A stretch of DNA of 64,000 bases from CAG-411 sp963643465 (lineage in GTDB: Bacteria; Bacillota; Clostridia; Lachnospirales; Lachnospiraceae). This document shows positions 50,600 through 59,845 of the stretch, one piece after another. The stretch spans positions 12,411 through 76,410 of the forward strand of contig CAVIJT010000014.1 in NCBI GenBank assembly GCA_963643465.1, read 5' to 3'. How positions within the stretch are numbered: the stretch's first letter is position 1; each line of letters begins with the position of its first letter. Position numbers and translations under genes: made by a program. Below the pieces are notes generated by a model, which saw only the letters and a program-made list of their open reading frames with translations, ran no database searches and was not told where the DNA came from.

Positions 50600-51460
50600 A
50601 TGCGAAAATTTCAAGCACTATTAGTGATAATAGGTGGAATTTTATTGGCAGGGTTTTATATAGAGTGGAAGTATCAAGGAGTTTCTTTATTTATGAAAGG
50701 GAGTATGGATGGAGGCGAGCAGGAAATCTATATACAGGATTTGCATGATGGTATGCTTTCACGACAGGAATCCATAACGCTACCTTATCGGGGAGATAGT
50801 GAGGAATTGAAAACTTTTGTTACAGAAAGTATAACAAAAGCATTTGCGGTAGATGATAAGAATACTTCATCAGATTATGATTATATGCGTTATGTCCATA
50901 AGGCGTCTCACATCAATATGACTGGGTGGGGCGGAATTTATCAGGTGACTTATGAAATGGAATATTTAGAATCGTTGGACCAGACAAAACAGGTGGACCG
51001 AAAAGTAAAGAAAATTTTGAAAAAAATTATTTCACAGGATATGTCTCGCTATGAAAAAGTCAAGGCGATTCATGACTATATTGTGGAGCATGTAGATTAT
51101 GATACCTCTACCAGTTTAAATTCTCCTTATTATGCGTTGGTGCAGGGGAGTTCTGCTTGTCAGGGATATGCTACATTATTGTACAAAATGATGACAGAGG
51201 CTGGAATTCCTTGTCGGGTAATTACTGGTACGGCAAAAGGTGGATTACACGCATGGAATATCGTGAAACTAAAAGGGGAATGGTATAACATAGATGCTAC
51301 TTGGGATGATCCAGTTGGTGCTTTTGGTAGAACAAAATTACGTTATGATTATTTTTTAAAAAGTGATGCAGATTTTACTAATCATAGTAGAGATAAAGAG
51401 TTTTCCACTACAGAATTTTATAATCAATATTCCATGGCTACAGAAAGTTATGGTAAATAG
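50600..51460 (+). CDS. Membrane-anchored transglutaminase-like (papain-fold) protein
   Basis: A 286-residue protein with an N-terminal signal anchor (about residues 5-24). A domain of unknown function (about 45-145) comes next. A transglutaminase-like core at about 150-240 has the Cys-His-Asp triad: SSACQGYATLLYKMM (Cys about 194), GGLHAWNIVKL (His about 223) and YNIDATWDDP (Asp about 238). Bacterial members are often cysteine proteases or act on the cell wall rather than true cross-linkers. GGAGGTGG lies about 6 nt upstream of the ATG. The active site should face outward. No sortase or substrate gene is adjacent; function is otherwise unknown. Confidence 0.87.
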   Translation: MRKFQALLVIIGGILLAGFYIEWKYQGVSLFMKGSMDGGEQEIYIQDLHDGMLSRQESITLPYRGDSEELKTFVTESITKAFAVDDKNTSSDYDYMRYVHKASHINMTGWGGIYQVTYEMEYLESLDQTKQVDRKVKKILKKIISQDMSRYEKVKAIHDYIVEHVDYDTSTSLNSPYYALVQGSSACQGYATLLYKMMTEAGIPCRVITGTAKGGLHAWNIVKLKGEWYNIDATWDDPVGAFGRTKLRYDYFLKSDADFTNHSRDKEFSTTEFYNQYSMATESYGK

Positions 51461-51480
51461 AAAAGGCTGAAAAAAGAGTA

Positions 51481-51509
51481 TTGCATTTTTAAATGATAGG
51501 TGTTATAGT
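51481..51509 (+). promoter_or_regulatory. clpB promoter
   Basis: TTGCAT (51481-51486), 17-bp spacer, TATAGT (51504-51509). I find neither a CIRCE element (TTAGCACTC-N9-GAGTGCTAA) nor a CtsR heptad repeat nearby. The leader has GGTACC at two places about 47 bp apart and an AATGGA/TCCATT hairpin. Confidence 0.7.
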
Positions 51510-51619
51510 TGGTGTAGAACAAATAACAAAATGTTTCCGGTACCAAAAAAATTGTGTCCTAAATGGAGAGATTTCCATTGTTATGATGGTACCACAGGTA
51601 GGTATAGGAGGAAGAAGAT

Positions 51620-54202
51620 ATGAATATTAATAAGTTTACGCAAAAATCAATGCAAGCAGTACAGGATTGCGAGAAGATTGCTTATGATTATGGGCATCAG
51701 GAATTGGCACAGGAACATTTGCTTTACAGCCTTCTTACTATTGAGGATAGTTTGATTAACAAATTGGTGGAGAAGATGGAGATTCAGCCGGAAGTATTTT
51801 TGGCGCAGGTAACTGGTTTATTAAAGAAACGTCCGAAAGTTTCCGGGGGACAGGTATATGTGGGGAATGATTTGAATAAAGTGCTTATTTATGCCGAGGA
51901 TGAAGCAAAGCAGATGGGTGATGAATATGTGTCTGTGGAGCATTTGTTTCTTAGTATGATAAAACATGCCAGCAGAGAGATAAAAGATTTGTTAAAATCT
52001 TTTGGAATTGACCGTAACCGCTTTTTGCAGGCATTGTCTACTGTTCGTGGTAACCAGAAAGTAACTTCTGATAATCCGGAGGCAACCTATGACACATTAG
52101 AAAAATATGGATATGACTTGGTAGAACGTGCAAGACAGCAGAAATTGGACCCGGTTATTGGACGAGATGCGGAGATTCGAAATGTCATTCGCATATTGTC
52201 CCGTAAGACAAAAAATAATCCGGTACTAATCGGTGAGCCGGGTGTAGGTAAGACTGCGGCAGTAGAGGGTCTTGCGCAGCGAATTGTGCAGGGAGATGTG
52301 CCGGATGGATTAAAGAACAAAAAAGTCTTTGCATTGGATATGGGTGCATTGGTGGCAGGAGCTAAGTACCGAGGAGAATTCGAGGAACGTTTGAAAGCTG
52401 TTTTGGAGGAAGTAAAAAACAGCGATGGTGAGATTATCCTGTTTATTGACGAGTTGCACACCATTGTAGGAGCAGGTAAGACAGAGGGCAGCATGGACGC
52501 AGGTAATATGTTAAAGCCAATGCTTGCCAGAGGAGAGCTTCATTGTATCGGAGCCACTACGCTCAACGAATATCGAATGTATGTGGAAAAAGATGCGGCA
52601 TTAGAGCGTCGTTTCCAGCCGGTTATGGTAAATGAGCCAACAGTAGAGGATACCATTTCTATTCTTCGTGGGTTAAAAGACCGCTATGAGGTATTCCATG
52701 GGGTAAAGATTACAGACGGAGCGTTGGTATCTGCCGCTACCTTGTCAAATCGCTATATTTCCGATCGTTTTCTACCGGATAAGGCAATCGACTTAGTAGA
52801 TGAAGCCTGTGCTTTGATTAAGACGGAGCTTGATTCCATGCCAACCGCCTTAGATGATTTGCGGAGAAAAATTATGCAGATGGAGATTGAAGAGGCAGCA
52901 CTGAAAAAGGAAAATGACCGTTTGAGTCAGGATCGATTGGAACATTTGCAATTGGAACTTGCAGAACTCAGAGAGGAATTTGCTGCCAAGAAGGCAAAAT
53001 GGGACAGCGAAAAATCTGGTGTAGAAAAAGTACAAAAGTTAAAAGAGCAGTTAGAAGCACTTCATAATGAAATTGCTATTGCCCAGAGAAATTATGACTT
53101 GGAAAAAGCTGCGGAATTGCAGTACGGAAAATTACCGGAACTTGAGAAACAGTTGGAAGCAGAAGAAGCAAAAGTAAAAGGCGAGAACCATGAGTTGGTA
53201 CATGAAAGTGTCAGCGAAGAAGAGATTGCCCGCATCATTTCCCGTTGGACTGGAATTCCAATTTCTAAATTGACCGAGAGTGAGAGAGAAAAGACGTTGC
53301 ATTTGCCAGAAGAATTGCATCGAAGAGTTGTAGGACAGGACGACGGTGTGCAGAAAGTATCGGAGGCAATCCTTCGTTCTAAGGCTGGTATCAAAGATCC
53401 AACCAAGCCAATCGGTTCCTTCCTTTTCCTAGGACCAACTGGTGTAGGAAAGACCGAACTTGCAAAAACACTGGCAGAGAGCCTGTTTGACAATGAGGCA
53501 GCTATGGTGCGTATTGATATGAGTGAATATATGGAAAAATATTCCGTTTCTCGTCTTATTGGTGCGGCTCCCGGTTATGTAGGATATGAGGAGGGCGGTC
53601 AGCTTACAGAAGCAGTCAGAAGAAAACCATATTCTGTAGTATTGTTTGATGAGATTGAAAAAGCCCATCCGGATGTATTCAATATATTGTTGCAGGTATT
53701 AGACGATGGACGTATTACGGACTCTCAAGGAAGAACGGTAGACTTTAAAAACACCATTTTAATTATGACTTCGAATATTGGTTCCTCTTATTTGTTGGAT
53801 GGTATTGATGAGAGTGGAGAAATCAAACCTGAGGCAGAAGCAATGGTAGAACAGGAGCTTCGCGGACATTTCCGTCCGGAATTTTTAAACCGTTTGGATG
53901 AAATTATTATGTTTAAGCCTTTAACAAAAGAAAATGTGGGTGGGATTATTGACTTACTTGTAAATGATTTGAACAAACGATTGGAAGACCGAGAGTTGAA
54001 AATTGCGCTTACAGACAGTGGAAAGCAACTGGTAATTGAGCAGGCATACGATCCTGTCTATGGTGCAAGACCATTGAAACGTTATTTGCAAAAGCATGTG
54101 GAGACGCAGGTTGCGCGGTTGATTTTATCTGAGCAGGTAAATGTGGGTGACACCATTACCCTTACAAATCGTGATGGAGAACTTTGTCCAGAAGGGAAAT
54201 AA
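51620..54202 (+). CDS. clpB: ATP-dependent chaperone ClpB
   Basis: Hexameric AAA+ disaggregase that pulls proteins from aggregates together with DnaK. The 860-residue protein has the repeat N-domain (1-145), AAA1 with Walker A GEPGVGKTAAVEG (about 204-216) and Walker B LFIDELHTIVGAG, the M-domain coiled coil (about 405-520) that distinguishes ClpB from ClpC, AAA2 with GPTGVGKTELAKTLA (about 611) and VLFDEIEKAH, and the C-terminal D2 small domain. ATG follows AGGAGG at 6-8 nt. The gene has its own promoter without obvious CtsR or HrcA sites, so heat control may differ from Bacillus. Confidence 0.98.
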   Translation: MNINKFTQKSMQAVQDCEKIAYDYGHQELAQEHLLYSLLTIEDSLINKLVEKMEIQPEVFLAQVTGLLKKRPKVSGGQVYVGNDLNKVLIYAEDEAKQMGDEYVSVEHLFLSMIKHASREIKDLLKSFGIDRNRFLQALSTVRGNQKVTSDNPEATYDTLEKYGYDLVERARQQKLDPVIGRDAEIRNVIRILSRKTKNNPVLIGEPGVGKTAAVEGLAQRIVQGDVPDGLKNKKVFALDMGALVAGAKYRGEFEERLKAVLEEVKNSDGEIILFIDELHTIVGAGKTEGSMDAGNMLKPMLARGELHCIGATTLNEYRMYVEKDAALERRFQPVMVNEPTVEDTISILRGLKDRYEVFHGVKITDGALVSAATLSNRYISDRFLPDKAIDLVDEACALIKTELDSMPTALDDLRRKIMQMEIEEAALKKENDRLSQDRLEHLQLELAELREEFAAKKAKWDSEKSGVEKVQKLKEQLEALHNEIAIAQRNYDLEKAAELQYGKLPELEKQLEAEEAKVKGENHELVHESVSEEEIARIISRWTGIPISKLTESEREKTLHLPEELHRRVVGQDDGVQKVSEAILRSKAGIKDPTKPIGSFLFLGPTGVGKTELAKTLAESLFDNEAAMVRIDMSEYMEKYSVSRLIGAAPGYVGYEEGGQLTEAVRRKPYSVVLFDEIEKAHPDVFNILLQVLDDGRITDSQGRTVDFKNTILIMTSNIGSSYLLDGIDESGEIKPEAEAMVEQELRGHFRPEFLNRLDEIIMFKPLTKENVGGIIDLLVNDLNKRLEDRELKIALTDSGKQLVIEQAYDPVYGARPLKRYLQKHVETQVARLILSEQVNVGDTITLTNRDGELCPEGK

Positions 54203-54209
54203 TTTGTTT

Positions 54210-54260
54210 CACATAAAAATCGAGTAGGAGTTAGCCTACTCGATTTTATGTGATTTTTTT
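54210..54260. terminator. Bidirectional terminator between clpB and the DHH gene
   Basis: CACATAAAAATCGAGTAGG and CCTACTCGATTTTATGTG around the loop AGTTAG, followed by seven T. The CGAGTAGG-AGTTAG-CCTACTCG hairpin is the same as one before the DEAD-box helicase gene (55835-55856). Confidence 0.92.
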
Positions 54261-55259
54261 AAATTTTTTTCGTTTGGTATTTGTCCAGCCCATAATATTG
54301 CAAACGTATGCAATGGTACGTTCTTCTGCGATACCTGCAATTGTCAGTGCTGCGGAGTTGCTTGGTATATTTGGAACAAATCCGGCAGCCATGGTAGCAT
54401 GTCCACCACCATCTCCGATTGTAATTAGAGCAGCACGTACAATTTCTGAGGCATCCAGTTCCTTTCGGCTGCTTCGTACTGTAAACTTCACGCCTCCGTC
54501 ACGATAAGAATGTGTTATAATCAAATCCACTTCTCGCAAAGTAAGCATAAAATCAGAAATCTGTCCCATCAGTGCCTCTGAACAATCTGGTCCTAAATCT
54601 AATAAAGCAATAGAATGATAAAGTCTTAGATTTTCAATTGCCTGATGATAAACCAACAAATCACGCATTTTCATGTTACAACTGTCTAATTGGTTTAAAA
54701 TCTGTTTATCGGAGGAGTGATAAAGTTGGGAATACAAGCGCATGTCTGTGTCTGTTACAGAACGGGAAAGTAAATTCGTATCCATACGAATGGCATAAGT
54801 CAATGCAGTTGCCAATAGTGTGTCGATAGGAATATTATTTTCTATAAAATAGTCTGCAATAATCGTGGCACATGCTCCGTAATCCGGGCGTATATCCTGA
54901 AATAAATAAGTGTAAGTATTTTGGACGGGGTGATGATCGATACAGCCAATGACTTTTCCAGTATAGGATTTTACATTGCTGTTTCCACGCTGGCAGTCCA
55001 CAAGAATTGTCTCGTCATCTTCCCGAAATTCAATACTGTCTGCTGGTGTAATGTCAAGTTTTAGTAATTCAATCATCTTTATGGTGTTGTATTTATCAAT
55101 TTCCCCTTTATAACAAACGATAGCCTGTTTTCCAAAATGTTCTAATAAAATTTTAAGACCATGTGCGGTAGCAAGTGCATCTTGATCTGGATAATTGTGT
55201 GTTTGAATAAAAACCACTTTCTTAGAAATCACTTGAAGCAATTCCTGCAATTTTGTCAC
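54246..55259 (-). CDS. DHH/DHHA1 phosphoesterase (NrnA-like)
   Basis: A 337-residue member of the DHH superfamily, close to NrnA-type nano-RNases and pAp- or cyclic-dinucleotide-degrading phosphatases. It has THNYPDQDALAT (motif I), ILVDCQ (motif II), GCIDHHPVQN (the DHH motif, with Asp-His-His) and the DHHA1-type IGDGGGHATMAAGF near the end. Substrate choice among nanoRNA, pAp and linear dinucleotides cannot be made. The annotated-looking ATG at 55274 lies inside the GGGAGGTG ribosome site. GTG 55259, 5 nt behind that site, is the more likely start. The gene converges with clpB and shares its terminator. Confidence 0.88.
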   Translation of the reverse strand: MTKLQELLQVISKKVVFIQTHNYPDQDALATAHGLKILLEHFGKQAIVCYKGEIDKYNTIKMIELLKLDITPADSIEFREDDETILVDCQRGNSNVKSYTGKVIGCIDHHPVQNTYTYLFQDIRPDYGACATIIADYFIENNIPIDTLLATALTYAIRMDTNLLSRSVTDTDMRLYSQLYHSSDKQILNQLDSCNMKMRDLLVYHQAIENLRLYHSIALLDLGPDCSEALMGQISDFMLTLREVDLIITHSYRDGGVKFTVRSSRKELDASEIVRAALITIGDGGGHATMAAGFVPNIPSNSAALTIAGIAEERTIAYVCNIMGWTNTKRKKFKKIT

Positions 55260-55650
55260 TCCATCACCTCCCATTGTGCAAATCAGATTATGTTGCGTTT
55301 GGAGCGAAACAATAATCTATGTGAAAAAAATATTTGCATTAACATTATAGTCCAAGTTGGGGACTTTGTGCAATAAGAAATTTAACAAAATCGAAAAAAA
55401 TCCGTAACAATTTTTCGTATTTGTGAAGTTTTGCGGTTTGTTCAAAATGATTGAGACTGTGCTGTTATTTACAAATGTAAATTTTCTACAATTGCGCAAT
55501 CGCAATAAAATACACACGGATAGTTGGATAAGGTGCAGAATGGAATTAATTAGAGGTATTTACAAATGATTCAATGGCTGGTAAGGGTTGACATAGAAAA
55601 AACTAACATGTTATACTTACGAAAGCATAAAGAAGAAAAAAGATTTGTAG
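55260..55650. other. Divergent intergenic region, AT-rich, no gene
   Basis: The promoter of the DHH gene must lie here, but no single strong box pair stands out. A 69-codon frame at 55566-55775 overlaps the structured leader of the helicase gene and is not called. No repeats beyond AT-rich tracts. Confidence 0.5.
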
Positions 55651-55931
55651 CTGTTCACATTTGTTCAGTTGTGAACAGGGATAAAGAGGATAGAAAGGCA
55701 GCCATTAGAAATGTTATTTATGTGCATGCCTTTTTTTGTAGCAAAAGCCCAGCAAGTACAATCATGCTTGCATGAAATTATATTTGCTGGGCGTAAGAAC
55801 ATGTAGCAGCAGTGCGGAATGTTCGTAAGCGAATCGAGTAGGAGTTAGCCTACTCGATTTGTGAAATTTAGGGGCTAAAAGTGTTGTTTTTGACGTCGTA
55901 ACCCCTTAGTTGGAAAGAAATAGGAGGATTT
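55651..55931 (+). promoter_or_regulatory. Structured 5' leader of the DEAD-box helicase gene (contains repeat family 2, copy B)
   Basis: Successive hairpins are seen: CTGTTCAC/GTGAACAG (55651-55679), GCCCAGCAA/TTGCTGGGC (about 55749-55799), GAACAT/ATGTTC, AATCGAGTAGG-AGTTAG-CCTACTCGATT (55832-55859), and AGGGG/CCCCT flanking TTGTTTTTGACG. Long, foldable leaders are typical of cold-shock helicase mRNAs and can autoregulate. The middle part shares GCAAAAGCCC and CGAGTAGGAGTYAGC with the region after metK. Confidence 0.65.
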
Positions 55932-57515
55932 ATGGAAACAGTAAGATTTGAAGAATTAGATTTAATGCCACAGATACAAAGAGCAGTAAAAGAAATGGGA
56001 TTTGAAGAGGCAAGTGCCATTCAGGCAAAGGCAATTCCTGTGGTTATGTCAGGAAAAGACATGATAGGACAGGCGCAGACAGGAACTGGAAAAACTGCTT
56101 CATTTGGAATTCCATTGTTGCAGAAGGTGGACCCTAAAAACAAACATTTACAGGCAATCGTCTTGTGTCCAACCAGAGAGCTTGCTATTCAGGTGGCAGA
56201 GGAAATTCGTCGTCTTGCAAAATTCATGCACGGTATTAAAATCCTTCCTGTATATGGCGGTCAGGATATTGTAAAGCAGATTCGTTCTTTGAAAGCAGGC
56301 ACGCAGATAGTGATTGGTACTCCGGGACGTGTCATGGACCATATGCGTAGAAAGACTGTAAAGTTGGATCATGTAAACATGATGGTACTGGATGAAGCAG
56401 ATGAAATGCTTAATATGGGATTTAGAGATGACATTGAGTTTGTACTGAATGGAATTCCAGAGGAACGTCAGATTGTATTGTTCTCTGCAACAATGCCTCG
56501 TTCTATTATGGACATTGCAAAGAAATATCAGAAAGATGCAGAAATCGTAAAAGTTGTGAAAAAGCAGCTTACCGTTCCAAAGATTGAGCAGTATTATTAT
56601 GAGGTAAGACCTAGAAATAAGAGCGAAGTTCTTTCCCGATTATTAGACATTTATTCTCCAAAACTTTCCGTTGTATTTTGTAATACCAAGCGAACAGTGG
56701 ATACATTAGTAGAAGATTTGAAGGGACGCGGATATTTTGCAGAAGGACTTCATGGAGATATGAAGCAGCAGCAGAGAGATCGTGTTATGAATCGTTTCCG
56801 TAATGGAAAGACTGATATTTTAGTGGCGACAGATGTGGCAGCCCGTGGTATTGACGTAGATGATGTGGAGGCAGTATTTAATTATGACATTCCACAGGAT
56901 GACGAATATTATGTACATCGTATCGGAAGAACCGGACGTGCAGGAAGAACTGGTATTGCCTTTAACTTTGTAGTTGGAAAAGAAGTGTATAAACTTCGTG
57001 ATATCCAGCGTTATTGTAAAACAAAAATTATTGCTAAAAAAGTACCTTCTGTGGATGATGTGGCAGATACAAAGATTGAGAAAATTTTTGATAAATTAGA
57101 TGAGATTATAAAAAATGAAGATTTAAGCCACATGATTGATTTGATTGAAGATAAAGTAAATGAAGAAGATTATACTTCGATTGATTTGGCAGCAGCATTT
57201 TTATATTCAGCTCTTGGTGAAAACAGCCAGTCAGAACAGGAAAATTATGACTTTGGAGATACTGGTGCAGAAGAAGGTATGGTTCGTTTATTTATCAATA
57301 TTGGTAAAAAGCAAAACATTCGTCCGGGAGATATTTTAGGTGCCATTGCTGGTGAAACCGGAATGCCTGGAAAACTCATTGGAACCATTGATATGTATGA
57401 TAAATATACATTTGTAGAAGTGCCAAGAGAGTATGCTCGTGAAGTAATTGAAGTCATGAAGAATTCAAAAATTAAAGGAAAGAATGTAAACATCGAACCT
57501 GCTAACGCAAAATAG
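55932..57515 (+). CDS. DEAD-box RNA helicase with C-terminal DbpA-type RNA-binding domain
   Basis: ATP-dependent RNA helicase of the CshA/DeaD group, acting in ribosome assembly and mRNA decay, often cold-induced. At 527 residues it has the Q motif (about 12-30), AQTGTGKTASF (Walker A), PTRELAIQ, GTPGRVMDH, DEAD in VLDEADEML, FSATMP, HGDMKQQQRD, ATDVAARGIDV and HRIGRTGRAGRTG. The last ~80 residues (VRLFINIGKKQNIRPGDILG onward) form the DbpA RNA-binding fold that can give specificity for structured RNA. AGGAGG lies 6 nt upstream. The gene has a long structured leader. A small membrane protein gene follows by 11 bp. Confidence 0.96.
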   Translation: METVRFEELDLMPQIQRAVKEMGFEEASAIQAKAIPVVMSGKDMIGQAQTGTGKTASFGIPLLQKVDPKNKHLQAIVLCPTRELAIQVAEEIRRLAKFMHGIKILPVYGGQDIVKQIRSLKAGTQIVIGTPGRVMDHMRRKTVKLDHVNMMVLDEADEMLNMGFRDDIEFVLNGIPEERQIVLFSATMPRSIMDIAKKYQKDAEIVKVVKKQLTVPKIEQYYYEVRPRNKSEVLSRLLDIYSPKLSVVFCNTKRTVDTLVEDLKGRGYFAEGLHGDMKQQQRDRVMNRFRNGKTDILVATDVAARGIDVDDVEAVFNYDIPQDDEYYVHRIGRTGRAGRTGIAFNFVVGKEVYKLRDIQRYCKTKIIAKKVPSVDDVADTKIEKIFDKLDEIIKNEDLSHMIDLIEDKVNEEDYTSIDLAAAFLYSALGENSQSEQENYDFGDTGAEEGMVRLFINIGKKQNIRPGDILGAIAGETGMPGKLIGTIDMYDKYTFVEVPREYAREVIEVMKNSKIKGKNVNIEPANAK

Positions 57516-57526
57516 GGGGGAGTTGC

Positions 57527-57844
57527 ATGAAAGAGCAGGATACAGAATATGAAGAACGTCGCAGACAGGCATTTTTAGAATATCAAAAGACCGGAAAAAT
57601 GAACGAGATTGTGGCGAAAGAATTTGCTACATACGAAAAAGAGGCAAATAAAGGAAATCGAAGATTGATATATGCTGTAATTGCCGTTTTTCTTCTTTTG
57701 TATTTTGGCATATTTGTTCTTCTTTTGTGGAAATTTTTCCAAGACTTTCATATGGGTTGGGGATTTTTATGTATTTGCTATGGCATTATCACAGGTGTTG
57801 CAGTTTATGTGGTAGTAAATATGGTAAAAAGACGGCAAAAATAG
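57527..57844 (+). CDS. Small membrane protein, two TM segments
   Basis: A 105-residue protein. A charged N-terminal half (MKEQDTEYEERRRQAFLEY to about residue 45) is probably helical and cytoplasmic. Two hydrophobic stretches follow (about 46-68 and 75-97), and the protein ends with a basic VKRRQK. I recognise no family. GGGGGGAG lies about 5 nt before the ATG, and it begins 11 bp after the helicase stop, so it is very likely co-transcribed with it. The charged helix could contact RNA or a protein partner, but that is only a guess. Confidence 0.8.
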   Translation: MKEQDTEYEERRRQAFLEYQKTGKMNEIVAKEFATYEKEANKGNRRLIYAVIAVFLLLYFGIFVLLLWKFFQDFHMGWGFLCICYGIITGVAVYVVVNMVKRRQK

Positions 57845-57977
57845 AAGAAATTAAAAAAACACATTTTTGACAAAAATACTAAAAAAGATGCAATAAAATT
57901 TTGTTGCCAAGCATTATCTCTATGTAACAGTTACCGTTGAGACTCAACAAAGTAAAAAAGATAGGAGAGATTTGAGA

Positions 57978-59153
57978 ATGATGAACAATAAAAAAATCAA
58001 AAAAGCAGTAGCATCAATTCTTACATGTGCAATGACTTGTACATTGTTACCAGCAAGTGAAAGTTTTGCTGCACGTAATAACAACAATGGCAATAGCAAT
58101 TGGAATGGACCTTCCGTAACTACTGGAGGTGCAGTGGGAACACATACACCAGAAACCGCATCTCATGGAGCAATCGGAAATCATCCAGATAAAAACGACG
58201 ATTTTTCTCAGATACCTTCATGGCCAACAGATAATATGGACTGGGGTGTTATTAACTGGGACGATATTGATTGGAGTGCCATAGATTGGGATGCCATTGA
58301 CTGGTCTGATATTTATCAGATTCCAGTAACTAGCGGCGGAGCCATTGATGGTCAGTTCCCACAGAATGACTGGTCAAACATTGATTGGTCGGATATATAT
58401 TTGCCAGTAACCAGCGGTGGAGCCATTGATGGTCGTTTCCCACAGGATGACTGGTCAAATATTGATTGGTCAGATGTACACCAAAGACCAGTAACTACTG
58501 GGGGAGCTATTGGTGGAGAAAGACCAGATGCTTCAGATAATCATAAAAAGCCAGTTGCTACTGGTGGTGCCATTGATGCACAGAAGCCAGATAGAGAAGA
58601 TGAAGAAGATAAGACTCAAAAACCAGTAACTACTGGAGGAGCTATTGAAACTGCAAAACCGGAAAAAGATACAGCAGACGAGCATCAAAAACCAACTACA
58701 CCAGATAATGGAAAAGAAAATGTAGATGAGCAAAAGCCAGAGAAAGATGCAAATGCAGATGTATCTAAGCAGCCAGTGGAAACTGTTACAGATGGAGCTG
58801 TGAATGGACAGGTACCAGAAGCTACAGAACCAAACAAAGAGCAGAAACCAGCTGAAAACGTTGTACCTGCCGATACTGTATCTAATGGAGCAGTAACTGC
58901 ATCTCCAAAGAAAAAAGAAAAAGCAAAAATAAAAGTACCAACAACCAAGAAAAAAATGAAAAAAGGAAAGAAATATAAGATTACATATTCCGTTGTTTCT
59001 GGTTCTGGAAAAGTAACTTTTAAGAGTAGCAACAAAAAAATTGCAACTGTAAACTCAAAAGGTGTGGTAACTGCAAAGAAAAAAGGAACTGTAACCATTA
59101 CCGTAAAGATTGCAAATGGAAACAGCAAAAAAGTAAAAATTACTATAAAGTAG
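57978..59153 (+). CDS. Secreted protein with Trp-Asp pentad repeats, GGAI repeats and Big_2 domain
   Basis: A 391-residue exported protein. The signal peptide (1-33) ends SFAA. Residues about 85-170 are built from five-residue units of the type W-S/D-x-I-D (WDDIDWSAIDWDAIDWSDI), interleaved with PVTSGGAIDG-like units that continue as PVTTGGAI to about residue 235. An acidic, Pro/Lys/Glu-rich stretch leads to a single C-terminal Big_2 domain (about 312-391; KVTFKSSNKKIATVNSKGVV). ATG 57978 has AGGAGA about 9 nt upstream. A strong terminator follows. Function is unknown; surface display or polymer binding is plausible given the Big_2 domain. Confidence 0.8.
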   Translation: MMNNKKIKKAVASILTCAMTCTLLPASESFAARNNNNGNSNWNGPSVTTGGAVGTHTPETASHGAIGNHPDKNDDFSQIPSWPTDNMDWGVINWDDIDWSAIDWDAIDWSDIYQIPVTSGGAIDGQFPQNDWSNIDWSDIYLPVTSGGAIDGRFPQDDWSNIDWSDVHQRPVTTGGAIGGERPDASDNHKKPVATGGAIDAQKPDREDEEDKTQKPVTTGGAIETAKPEKDTADEHQKPTTPDNGKENVDEQKPEKDANADVSKQPVETVTDGAVNGQVPEATEPNKEQKPAENVVPADTVSNGAVTASPKKKEKAKIKVPTTKKKMKKGKKYKITYSVVSGSGKVTFKSSNKKIATVNSKGVVTAKKKGTVTITVKIANGNSKKVKITIK

Positions 59154-59180
59154 ATTTTAAAAAGATAGCACATAAATAAA

Positions 59181-59219
59181 GAAGGAGTTCTCTCAAGTTT
59201 TGAGAGAACTCCTTCTTTT
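59181..59219. terminator. Bidirectional terminator between Big_2 protein and reverse rubrerythrin genes
   Basis: GAAGGAGTTCTCTCAA and TTGAGAGAACTCCTTC form a perfect stem of 15-16 bp, followed by TTTT on the plus strand and an A-rich flank for the other direction. Confidence 0.93.
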
Positions 59220-59236
59220 GTGCGTGAGTCTATATC

Positions 59237-59779
59237 TTAACCAAAATATCTGTTATATAATCCCTGGAATGCTTTTCCGTGTCTAGCCTCATCTCTAGCC
59301 ATCTCATGAACAGTGTCATGGATTGCGTCTAAATTCGCTTCTTTTGCACGTTTTGCAAGATCGAACTTACCAGCAGTAGCACCATTTTCAGCTTCGATAC
59401 GCATTGCAAGGTTCTTCTTTGTGCTATCTGTAACTACTTCACCTAATAACTCTGCAAACTTAGCAGCGTGTTCTGCTTCTTCGTAAGCAGCTTTCTCCCA
59501 GTATAAACCGATTTCAGGATATCCTTCTCTGTGTGCAACTCTTGCCATAGCAAGGTACATTCCTACTTCAGTACACTCACCAGTGAAGTTTGCTCTTAAA
59601 TCATCAATAATATCCTGACTTGCACCCTGAGCAACACCAAGTACATGCTCAGCAGCCCAAGTCATTTCACCAGTCTGCTCTGTAAACTTAGAAGCTGGTG
59701 CCTTACACTGTGGACAGACTTCTGGAGCTGCCTCTCCTTCATAAACATAACCACAAACCTGACATACGAATTTACTCAT
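59237..59779 (-). CDS. Reverse rubrerythrin (N-terminal rubredoxin, C-terminal diiron)
   Basis: Oxidative-stress enzyme of anaerobes that reduces hydrogen peroxide and/or oxygen with NADH-derived electrons. The 180-residue protein has a rubredoxin domain first (FVCQVCGYVYEGEAAPEVCPQCKAP, four Cys binding one iron), then a ferritin-like diiron four-helix bundle. Its Glu/His ligands are in FTGECTEVGMYLAMARVAHREGY, YEEAEHAAKFAE and RDEARHGKAFQ. This order is reversed relative to classical rubrerythrin. AAGGAGAG lies about 7 nt before the ATG. A promoter with a PerR-like box precedes it, and a Fur/PerR family gene is next upstream, which fits peroxide control. Confidence 0.95.
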   Translation of the reverse strand: MSKFVCQVCGYVYEGEAAPEVCPQCKAPASKFTEQTGEMTWAAEHVLGVAQGASQDIIDDLRANFTGECTEVGMYLAMARVAHREGYPEIGLYWEKAAYEEAEHAAKFAELLGEVVTDSTKKNLAMRIEAENGATAGKFDLAKRAKEANLDAIHDTVHEMARDEARHGKAFQGLYNRYFG

Positions 59780-59845
59780 AGTTTTTCTCTCCTTTTTAAA
59801 TAAAAAATAATATTGAATTGTTCAAATAAATAAGATGTAATACCA

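Noticed and set aside
51461..51619. CIRCE or CtsR operator upstream of clpB
   Set aside because: Neither TTAGCACTC-N9-GAGTGCTAA nor tandem GGTCAAA heptads are present.
54246..55274. ATG at 55274 as start of the DHH phosphoesterase
   Set aside because: That ATG lies inside the GGGAGGTG ribosome site; GTG at 55259 has proper spacing.
55566..55775. 69-codon frame upstream of the helicase gene
   Set aside because: It overlaps strong hairpins of the leader, has no Shine-Dalgarno, and the residue pattern is not protein-like.
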